The position numbers and the translations under genes were made by a program. Under the pieces are notes generated by a model that did not search any database, was not told where the DNA came from, and saw nothing but the letters and a program-made list of their open reading frames with translations. Of a stretch of DNA of 64,000 nt, positions 42,995 to 51,870 are shown piece by piece. This DNA is from Jaminaea rosea (lineage: Eukaryota > Basidiomycota > Exobasidiomycetes > Microstromatales): the NCBI RefSeq assembly GCF_003144245.1, contig NW_020289983.1, positions 434,001 through 498,000 on the forward strand, written 5' to 3'. Each line of letters opens with the position of its first letter. Within the stretch, counting starts at the first letter, position 1.

Positions 42995-43398
42995 CACGAG
43001 AGAGAAAGTAGGCGCGCAGCAGGTAGATGGTCGTTTGTAAAGACGCGAAAAAGCCCTCGATTCCATCGATGTTGGCTCCAGGTGTCGGACTGGCGGCAAG
43101 CTCACTTTTGGACCACGCGAGCGACCGCGACGGCGCAAGGCCGGCCGCATGATGCTCGTCGAGACGAAGGATGAAGGACGCTCACACACACACACGCCTT
43201 TCGCCCACGGCATACACCCAGAAAGATCAGACGCAAGAGGGAGAGGCAGCATAGCATGCCTATTTTATACGAAACTCCCGCACGCGGCAGGCCGGCAAAC
43301 CACCACCTTCCGTGTTCTACATGAGGAGGACCGAGTAACGAGATGGGAGAGAGGGGGAAAAAGAGGAGGAGGAGCAGCAGCAGGCCTTGCGCCCACGC
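42995..43398. other. gene-free stretch between ELYS-like and RACK1 genes
   Basis: Both neighbours are on the minus strand. It holds the ELYS-like promoter and leader and the RACK1 3' end. There is a short CA run near 43185 and an AT-rich TATTTTATA near 43260, possibly part of the RACK1 3' end. Confidence 0.55.
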
Positions 43399-44653
43399 TT
43401 ATGCGACGGTGAAGACGCGGACGAGCGAGTCGGCGTAACCAGCAAAGAGGGTAGAGCCGTCGTGGCTCCAGGACATGCTGAGGCACTCCGGGTCGGGCGA
43501 GTCCTTGCCGACACCGCTGAACTGCGGGCGGATCTCGTCGACGATGCTCTTGCTCTCGAGGTCGAAGATCTTGATGCTCGACGCAGTGGCAGCGCACAGC
43601 CAGTAGCGGTTAGGCGAGAAGGTGAGGGCGTTGATCGAGTCTCCGGCCTCGAGGCTGTACAGGTGCTTGCCGTCGCTGAGCTCCCAGAGCATGATGACAC
43701 CGTCACGGCCACCGGAACCGGCGAGGGATCCGTCGGGCGAGATGGCGAGGGTCGAGAGGTAGCCGGTGTGGCCCATGTGGGTAGTCTGGAGCTTGAAGGT
43801 CGAGAGATTCCAGACCTGGTACGCGGCAGCACAAGGACGAGGCGATGGTCAGCGCCTGGTCCTACGAGATCATGGGCTTTGCCTCTTCTCCTCCTTCTCT
43901 CTCGTTGCTCAGAGATCTCGGTGGATGTCTTTTCCTCGAAGCCCTCGTAGGGACTCCTCTAAAGTAGCAAATATTGAATATATCATCTTTGCGTCCTCCG
44001 CCGCTCATCCCTCCTTCACTCTTCCAAACGCTACTCACCTTGACGGTCTTGTCCCACGAGCAAGAGACAACCTGGGGGTTGGCAGGGTTGGGGCTGAAGC
44101 GAACGCACGAGATCCACTCGCTGTGGTTGTCTTCCTGGCCGATGGTGTACTTGCACTCGCCGAGGGTGTTCCAGAGCTTGCTGTAAAGCGCAGAGGGGAG
44201 GGAAAGGAGCCAAGATCAGCAATCTAGTCGCAGGCATTTTGGCATCCGTCGCTGGTCGCACACTCACATCTGACGGTCACGGCCGGACGAGGTGATCTGA
44301 CGGTTGTCAGCGCTGAACGAGCAGCTCAGCACATCACCGGTGTGGCCAACAAAACGGCGGGTGGTGGAGCCGGTGTTGAGGTCCCAGAGACGGAGCTCCT
44401 TGTCCCAGCTGGACGAGAGAGCGAACTGGCCGTCGCTCGAGAGGGTGACGTCCGAGACGAAGTGAGAGTGCCCCTTGAGGATCCTCTTCGGGTAGCCCAT
44501 CTGCTCCTCGTTGCGGGAGAGAGACCAGACGATGAGCGTCTTGTCACGCGAGGCAGTGACGAGGAGGTCCGGGTTCTCAGCAGAGGTGGCGATAGCCGTG
44601 ACCCATCCCTTGTGGCCGGAGAGGGAGCCGCGGTAGACGAGAGACTCAGACAT
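43399..44653 (-). CDS. RACK1: RACK1 (Asc1/Cpc2), seven-bladed WD40 ribosomal protein
   Basis: Exactly 314 residues, the usual RACK1 length, in three exons. The protein binds the head of the 40S subunit and scaffolds kinases. Seven WD repeats are visible, for example [90 protein letters not shown] and [12 protein letters not shown]. Intron 1 (44181-44267) is ordinary; intron 2 (43816-44038, 223 bases) is nearly three times the local norm and contains a snoRNA. Phases are 2 and 0. Codon choice is strongly biased to C-ending codons, as expected for a highly expressed gene. Confidence 0.97.
43905..43993 (-). ncRNA. SNR24: box C/D snoRNA U24 (snR24), inside RACK1 intron 2
   Basis: Read on the minus strand, the intron contains a box C-like AAGATGA, then the guide ATATTTGCTACTT upstream of a weak D' box, and finally CACCGAGATCT directly followed by box D, CTGA. 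Both guides match what I remember of yeast snR24 and vertebrate U24, which direct 2'-O-methylation of large-subunit rRNA. In budding yeast snR24 also lies in the intron of the RACK1 gene ASC1, so host and cargo agree. The overall spacing (about 90 bases) fits. Box C departs from consensus at one base and the terminal stem is weak. Ends are approximate. Confidence 0.85.
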
Positions 44654-44960
44654 GATTGGTGATGAGTAAGAGGTGGGTGGTGATGGTACTGAAGAGGAGA
44701 AGTCGAGAGCGGGACGAGGGAAGAAGTCGCTCGCTCCCTGGCCCGCACGCTGCGAAAATCAGCCCGCGGCAGGGACGATGCTGCGCGCGATCCGCTCATC
44801 CAGTTGTACCACGTGGGAAGCTCAGACAGTACGAATAAGCGAGGAATACTCGATCGCGAGCCAAGAAGCCCGACAGAATAAGAAATTCTCGAGTGGATTG
44901 TCAAATGAACCTGGAAATATCAGAGCCACTAGTAGGCGAGCGCAAGTCTCGTCTCGCCTG
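44654..44960. other. RACK1 promoter region
   Basis: The 307 bases between the RACK1 start and the end of the tandem array. It includes pyrimidine/purine-rich tracts near the RACK1 start. No gene is seen. Confidence 0.55.
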
Positions 44961-47402
44961 TCAGAATACTCGACAGCCACCAGTAGTCATCGTCTCCAAA
45001 GCCCGACTTGTCTTCTTGGCATGCGGCTGGTCTCCCTCCTCCTCAGTCGCTGCCCTCTTCGTGGGCCGCGTGCTTCCGCAAGCTTGGCCCTGCCCATCTT
45101 CAGTACCCGTCAGCGCATTTGTTTGTTTCATGTGGGCATGACTGCGCGTCGCAGCCGTCTGAAATCTGTGCTTTGCCTGCGTCTTGATCGTTGCACGGTA
45201 GGCCGTCATTTCACGAACGAGGGCAATGTGCTCCGGCAAGCGGTATTTGGGGTCGAGCAGATTGCCCCTGAGCATCTCCAGAATCATCCAGCGACGCCTA
45301 CTGACATCCTTGCGTAGCAGGCTCAATGGCATCTCAGGCGCAGTCACGATGCGTGTCACCTTCTTCTGGTTGTTGACCCACTCATTGTAGACGGCCTCGA
45401 GCCTCGGTATCTCCCTGAAGTTCTTACGCGCAAGTGTGTTCTCAGCTGATCACTCGAAGTGTCTGGACATAGCATCAGTCTGTCGGTACCTACGTATCGA
45501 GGACCGACCTCATCACGTCTCGCGCTTCCTCCGCAGTCACAATGATCAGCGATCCATCTGGCCGCTTTTCCGGTCGCACGATGCGGAGAAGCAATTGTCG
45601 CACAGCCTTGGGCATGGCGTTGACCATGCAACTATCGCCACAGGTGGGACAAGCGTTGATACGGGTCCCCCACGAGTGAGTCCCGCCTTGCAGATTATAG
45701 GAGCACTAGCGCATCAGCAACCACGAGCCAGTGGGCGAGGCATCGTCAGCTTCTTCGAGCTGCCCATCGCCCACAGCAGGACAGAAGACTGACCCGGATG
45801 CAGTAGCTGAACAGCCCACTATGACCAGCTGCAGCATCGCGAGGTCCGTGATGAGCGCCAGAAGCCATTGATGCTTCGTAAACATCCAGACCGTGCGTTG
45901 AGTGCAAGAGGGCCAAAATTGCGCAGCTTTTGAGGTCTGCTCTGAGGCCTTTGACAGGGAAAAAGCGCTTCAAGATGCAGTCCGTCATGATCAGAAGGTT
46001 CGCGTGGAAGCGATTCTGGCGCCACGAGTCCGGAAAGGAGAAATTTGAATAAGTGGTACTCTTTCGCCAGCTTGAGTCTTGCTCGTCCCAAGTGGCATTG
46101 ATCACGCCGTGGAGATACTACGTAAGTACCGTACCGCAAGCCGCGGTGAGGCGATAGGTCAGGTCCGGCAAGAAACAGCTTGGCAGATGCAATGAGGCTC
46201 ACCGTCTTCGGCCCGGCAACGCGAGGATCAGCCCATGCTGTCACTTGGGACCAGCTCAGGCCAGCAACGCCTTTAATCCCCTGAAGCGGAGCTAGCGGCC
46301 AGGCATACTCCGGCGCCCTCGGCAAGCGCTCCCTGTAGTGTACATTTCGCTCCAGCCTTCCCACTTCCGTCCCGGTCGAGCAGGGCTCCAAGTATGCAGG
46401 CAACAAGTAAGGCCCGCGAAGCCTTGATTGAAAGCAGGACGTCCACTGTGTACTGAACGTCGCCCCACAGAGGGACACACCCCAGCCTTGGAGATTGGCG
46501 AGGTGATCGTAGAGGTCAAATGCTCGCTCGAGGCAGCGGCGAACCTCATCGAGCCCATCATCCGAAGCTATAGCCAAATGTTCTGCGATCGGATGTGGGG
46601 GACATTGGTAAAGCGCGATGCCAATGTTCTTTTTGCCGTAATCGATGACGTCGTGAATTGGCCAGAAGGGACTCTGGCCGGAATAAAGAATGTCGGGCTG
46701 CTCTGCAGCCGCCTTGAAGAGAAAATTGTGGCAGCTCATGTCGATGACTCTCATCAGGTAAAGACGCCCTGCATCGTCCCGTAGAATCTGGTTCAGTCCT
46801 TCGCGGTCGCCCCATCGTCGATGGTCGTTCAGACTCAGATCTCGGTGACGGCCACCTGTCTCGTAGAACAGCATCTCGATTGCGCTTGAGCCGGGCTTCT
46901 CATCATGGCCAGGTTCGCGGCCTCGTGGCTGAGTCGCGAGTCTGTGATTTTGCCAAACTTGCGTGTGCCACCTGAGGGAGCCGCCCAAGGCGAAGCAGGC
47001 CGCGAGCCAGAAGTTGCAGTCTTCTGTTCGGCTGGTGAGGAAATCAACCCAAGTTGCATCTTTGAGGCCGAGCTCTTTCATTAGGGCCGAAATGTAGGTG
47101 TCTACTGCGTAAGCTTGACGCTTTCCTGGGAGGACGTGTGGGGAAGCAAAGGTCACATTCACGCCAAGAAGTTATACTGTACTTAACGGAAGCTCTGCGC
47201 CCTTACTCTCAAAGAATGCTTGCACGCAAGCATCATTGTCCGAGACGGACCAGAAAGGAGCTCGCGCTGGCCTTCTAATGGAGTCCAGGCGGAGCTTGCG
47301 AATACGTACGAGCTCGGCTTTGTGGTGAAGAAAGATCATTCGCCTGATGTGCGGCTGAGCAAAGATCACGCTACCTGCGCTGTTTAGCTCAGGCGTGCTC
47401 AT
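44961..47402 (-). CDS. tandem uncharacterised family, copy 1
   Basis: A 702-residue protein in five exons; introns 47126-47206, 46118-46202, 45706-45793 and 45415-45493 are all GT-AG and keep frame. Blocks shared with the other copies, in order: SVIFAQPHIRRMIF near the N-terminus; DFLTSRTEDCNFWL; SPFWPIHDVIDYG (about 217); LDEVRRCLERAFDLYDHL; GVSLCG; AWPLAPLQGIKGVAGLSWSQ then VTAWADPRVAGPK (about 370); CILKRFFPVKG; a zinc-ribbon-like set C479, C482, C500, C503; NAMPKAVRQLLLRIVRPE; EIPRLEAVYNEW; RRRWMILEMLRGNLLD. The tail is Lys/Arg-rich (PHAKKTSRA), suggesting nuclear entry. The start MSTPELNSAG aligns residue for residue with the starts of copies 2 and 4. It lacks the first intron the others have. 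I do not recognise the family and assign no function. Confidence 0.8.
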
Positions 47403-47924
47403 GCTTGTGGCCTCGATGTCGTCTCTGGCGAGCTTCGGTGAGGGATGCGGCGTAGACTTTGGTCTGGCCTACTCTAGTCCGCGATTTGAGGATGTGATTG
47501 AGAACGAGGATGAAGGAGTGTGGACGAACAGAGGACGTCTCTGCTCCAATGTGATATACATCCGCTAAACACTTGAGGAGATTGCGCACAGTCAACCATG
47601 AAAAGCCACTCTCGCACCCCAGCTCGCTCATTGTGAGCTTTCGGCCATACGAAGCGCAGGCACATTGCGAAAGTACGCCCTTGGTGTCGTCATGACAACG
47701 AGTCTCGAAGCTTCATCAGTCCAATCAGCATACTGTAGTCGTCCCATGATCACTTACACTTACTTTGGAGGATTCATCTAGGGCTGCACGTACGCATCAA
47801 TCAGTCGAAAGAAAGTGGATGACGTCTTCTATTCGAGCATTGAGAGGTATGATCAAACGTCTCACTCAAGCCGTAATCATTTACGAGCTCTGTCTTGCCT
47901 GCTCAGCAAGAATATATCTTGAGC
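47403..47924. other. spacer between array copies 1 and 2
   Basis: Presumably copy 1 promoter and copy 2 3' end. A minus-strand open frame at 47389-47631 overlaps the copy 1 start but has no counterpart upstream of the other copies, so I do not call it. Confidence 0.5.
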
Positions 47925-50335
47925 TCAACTCTTGACCTTCTTTGCCGCCGCTGCTTCGCGTCCATCCTCTGGCGCCAGTCTCTTCCCTCCTTCAGCACTG
48001 GTGGCCGCTGCTTTGTCTTCCTCCTTGCCCTGACTATCTCCGATGATCTGCTCAACTTCGTTGTTCTCCACAGCAGTATCGGCAGTCAGCGCTCGACTAT
48101 CCTCGCATGGCCTCTTCCTCTCTTCTACGAGTCTGAGGTACGCCTTGACCTCCGCCCTCAGCTTGATGTACTTTGGCTTGCGGAAGCGCACGTCCATGAG
48201 GTTGCCGCGCATCATCTCGAGCATCATCCACCTCTCGCAGCTGACATCTTGCCTGATCTTGTCTAGAGAAAGCTGAGGGGCGCTCGTGATGCGCTTGATC
48301 TTCTTCTGATCAGCTACCCACGCGTGGTAGACCGCCTCGAGCCTTGGTATCTCGCTGTGGGTAATGAGACGATTAGGATGATGGTGAGGCACTGGCTCTT
48401 CCTGGTACGATTTCCGTCCGCCATCTCACGTTTGCAAGACCGACTCCATCGTCGAGAACGCCTCCTTGGCCGTGATCATGATTGGCGAACCGTCCTTGCT
48501 GCGCTCAGGCTCCACAATACGTAGGAGGAGCTGACGAACTGCATCAGGCATTGCGTTGACGAGGCAGTGTTGGTGGCATGTCGGACAGAGATCATAATTC
48601 CCTTCTCCATAGTGATAGCGTCCTTGGCGAAGGTTATAGATGCAATTGACGCAGAAGGTGAACAGTCCACTATGACCGATCTCAGGGTTGCGCGCTCCTT
48701 TGCTGGTCCCATCGACGAGGCAGGCCTCGTAGGCGTCGGATGCGTGAGAAGAGCGAAGCAACTCGAGCAACTTTGCATCGACGATTTCTCTGACAGGAAA
48801 GAAGCGCCTCAGAATGCACTCTGCAACGACAAGCATATCTGAGTGGTAGCGCGAAACGCCGTCCACAGTATTCAACTTGGCGTCCCATACGCGGCCAAAG
48901 CCTTTCTGTCTGCGGGCCCTTGATGCCTCTTCGGTCCAGCTCGCCTCTTTGACGTCGTGGAGAAACTGCACGGGGAAAGGGAAGAACGGCGAAGGAGGCG
49001 ATGCAGGGTTTGCTTAGGTCGCAGAAGAGACAGTAGGCCTGTGACTGACACTCACGAATCGAGGTCCAGGTACACGTGGATCCTTGTACGCCGTGATCTG
49101 ACTCCAGGGCAGGCCGGCAACTCCACCCTTGCCTTCGAATGGTGCAATCGGCCACGCATCTGGTGGCGGATTGGGCAAGCGTTCCTCCCACTGGACCGAA
49201 CGCGCTAAGCGTCCAATGCGAGTGTCCGCAGCTGCCGGATCCAAGTAGGCACCGACGATGACTGGTTTGCTGTTCGAGGAGCGAAACGAAATTGTCCAGT
49301 CGTCCTGCAGTCCTTGGCCGTCCATTGAGACCCCTGCGTCTTCCAGAGTGATCAATAGTCCAAAGAGATCCCTCGCGCGCTCAAGGCAGCGGCGTACCTC
49401 GTCTCTCCCCAAATGCGGATTGAGGCGAGGGGAGAGAGCGTAGGGCGGGCAACGTGCGATGACGACGCCGACTTGTTTACCTTCATTATAGGTCAAGACG
49501 TCGTGAATAGGAAAGAATGGACTGTTGCTTGAGTAAAGAAGCTGCGGAGCACGCGCAGCAGCTTCGAAGAGGAAAGGTTGCCGCTTCTGGTCCAACAAGC
49601 ACATGACGAGGAATCTTTGAGAGCTATCGGAGAGCAGTAGGCTGAGGCCGTCCGATTCGCTCCACTCCGCATTCCATGCACTGTGAAGATAGTGAGTCCA
49701 GCCAGCGGCTCCGTAGTATAGCATCTCGGCAGCGTTAGAATGAGGCGCTTCGTACGCAAGTTGCGCACCGGCATAAGGTCGGGGTACTGCCTCGAGCATG
49801 TATTCGCGCCCACCAGCCGTTGCCCACTTCCTGGAGCCGCCGAGCGTAGACGTTGCTGACAGCCAGAAGTTCACATCTTCGGCCCGGCTAGCAAGATAGT
49901 CGATATACGTAGCCAGATCGAGGCCTAGCGCTCGCATGAAGGGAAGCACATTGGTGCTTTGTTTCAGCGCGTCAAGTCTCTCTGTCCAAAAGGGTCAATG
50001 CATCGGCTGGTCAGACCTCAAATGGGTAGCCATATAGAAACAGCTCTCCCTCACTTTGAAAGTAGGTGAGGGGGCCGATGGTATACATTGAGGGAGGGAG
50101 GCCAACCCAGAAGGCCGGGGACAGCTTTTTGTCGATTGGTTCTAGCCAGCGGTGGACGGACTTGCTAGGTCAGGAAATGCAGAATCGAGCAACATACTGT
50201 ACTGTAGCATGCCTCACCTAGCTTGCTCTGACGGCAGCGCTCGAGTTCTGCTCGATGCTGAGCGAAAATGCAGTCCCGCAGATGAGGCAGGGAGAAGACG
50301 ACGCTCGCCACGCTGGAGGGCTCGAGCGACGCCAT
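47925..50335 (-). CDS. tandem uncharacterised family, copy 2 (apparent one-base frame break)
   Basis: About 706 residues in five exons (introns near 50165-50217, then 49982-50054, 48966-49055 and 48355-48429). It carries the whole set of family blocks: SVVFSLPHLRDCIFAQHRAE, YLASRAEDVNFWLS, SPFFPIHDVLTYN, GRDEVRRCLERARDLF, GVSMDG, GVAGLPWSQITAYKDPRVPG, CILRRFFPV, a zinc-ribbon-like FCVNC...LCPTC, NAMPDAVRQLLLRIVEP, EIPRLEAVYHAW and RWMMLEMMRGNLMD. The intron that splits the zinc segment in copies 1 and 4 is absent. Exon 1 (118 bases, identical in length to copy 4) and exon 2 do not join in frame with any GT-AG pair I can find; exon 2 seems one base short. This may be a sequencing error, an odd splice, or a recently broken gene. 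Tail ends KKVKS. Confidence 0.65.
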
Positions 50336-50871
50336 GGTCGCTGCTCCAATGGTGCCTCTGCTCTGCTTTGCGGCAATGACGTGGGCTCAAGAGAAGTCTG
50401 TTGCGCTCTCGATGGAATTTGAGGATGATGGAGATGATGATGGGAGAGACGGAAGGAATGACGCGTAGCATGCGCTCTCGCTCGCGCAAGGACGCGGCTC
50501 GGAAGAGGGCAATCAGCTTTTGGCGGCCCGTCATGGCCCAAGCGGATCTGCTATCTGGAGCATCAGCTTAGAGACGGTATGAGCAGGTCTCATTTTTTGT
50601 GACGAACCTCATCACTGGCTATTGCAACGCGTAAAGATCGGCTCGGGCGGAAGATGAGATGAGTGTGGGGGGTCAGATGCTGGATTTACTGCGTATCAAT
50701 GGCATGCCCTGTGTGTCACTGCGGGGAATTCGAAGCTGCGTCGTCGATGCAGAGCCCCGGTTACTTTCTGCTTTCGTCACGTCTTCTACGGTGCATAGCC
50801 TCAGTCGCTCCCACTTCAACTTCCTCTTCGCCCCAGATACATCCTTTTCTTTCTGCTCAGCTCGGGCACGC
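50336..50871. other. spacer between array copies 2 and 3
   Basis: Copy 2 promoter region followed by the 3' side of the relic copy 3. Open frames here are short and not shared with the family. Confidence 0.5.
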
Positions 50872-51747
50872 CTACATTCGAAGCCAGACAGTAGCCACTT
50901 CATTGCTTCCTCTGCTTGTTTGATACGCCACTCCCCTGGATGCTCTGCCCTGCCCTTTTGCCGTTGGCGTTGGCATTGGTGACGTGGTCGATCTGTTCGT
51001 AGCTGCTATGGCGCTTGAGTCGCCTTGACCTTCTCCTTGCCTCTGGCTCGTAGCAGCAGCAGCATCAGATGCGTTGCAGATTGCTCTGAATTCGTCTCTC
51101 TTCTGCTTCTGAAGTCGTGTGAGGCCGTAGGCAATGAGCTCCCTGGTGCCGTTGAGATCGGACCTGTGAAAGTCGTAGTTCAAGCGCCTGCCCAAAAGAT
51201 GCTCTAACATTAGCCAGCGATGCTTGCTCCCGTCACCGAGGATCCTCTCCAGTGGGACTCGAGCCGGCTGTTGTACTGTAGGCGAGGAGCGAGCCTCTGC
51301 GCCTCCGCTCATTGCTCGTAGACCGTCTGCATTCGGTCAATAGAGCTACGAGGGCACGGACGATCAGCTGTGACTCTCTCAAGAGCGCTAGGCTGCCTGT
51401 TCTTACCTCCTGCTGACGTCCTTCATGACGTCAAATGCCTCTTGCGCTGTGAGGACGTCCGAGTTGACGCCTTCGTGCTGATCAGGCTGGACCATTCGAA
51501 GCAGAAGCTTCTCCATCTCGGCCGGTATGGCGCTTATTAATGAATCTTCTTTGCAGTCAGGACAGTCACCTCTGCGCAGCAGCTTTGCCCCGTCCCTGGA
51601 TGCTGGAGGAAGGCTTTGACGGCCAGCCAGAGAGCACTGCAAGTCAAGAAGCAGGCAGAGTCCATCAGAGCGAGCACAATTGCCACATCTGATGGCGCGG
51701 CAAGACTCATCGGCAAGGATGCGGTGGGCTAGAGAGCGGCACGGCAC
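50872..51747 (-). pseudogene. tandem uncharacterised family, copy 3 (truncated relic)
   Basis: Only the C-terminal third of the family is present: a zinc-ribbon-like segment (RCGNC ... DCPDC), then SAIPAEMEKLLLRMVQP, DVLTAQEAFDVMKDV, a splice (AGGAG/GTAAGA to CTCGTAG) into SIDRMQTVYEQ, and finally KHRWLMLEHLLGRRLNYDF with a Gln/Lys-rich tail. The SPF-PIHD and WSQ-TA--DPRV parts are missing altogether, and there is a frame change right after MQTVYEQ (the next frame opens with MSGGAEARSS at 51312). The family motifs are still recognisable, so loss is fairly recent or the remnant is under some constraint. It sits between copies 2 and 4 in the same orientation. Confidence 0.6.
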
Positions 51748-51870
51748 GTTGATCAGGATGGCTCATTGAAAGGTGGCCCATAGGCAGGATATCGATTGGC
51801 TGAGTTGGTCTACACTGCGGACTCGACTGGACAGTTTGATGAGAGGATGCGCTGCTGGTGCCTGCGCCGC

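Noticed and set aside
44181-44267. RACK1 intron 1 as a snoRNA host
   Set aside because: 87 bases is too short for a C/D snoRNA plus splicing signals and no box pair is visible.
47126-47182. Alternative first intron of array copy 1 with donor GTACAG
   Set aside because: The donor GTAAGG at 47206 has the same phase, gives a normal 81-base intron and puts the splice at the same place as in copies 2 and 4.
47389-47631. Open frame MSELGCESG... just upstream of array copy 1, considered as an extra first exon
   Set aside because: Copies 1, 2 and 4 all align from their own ATG, and nothing like this frame precedes the others.
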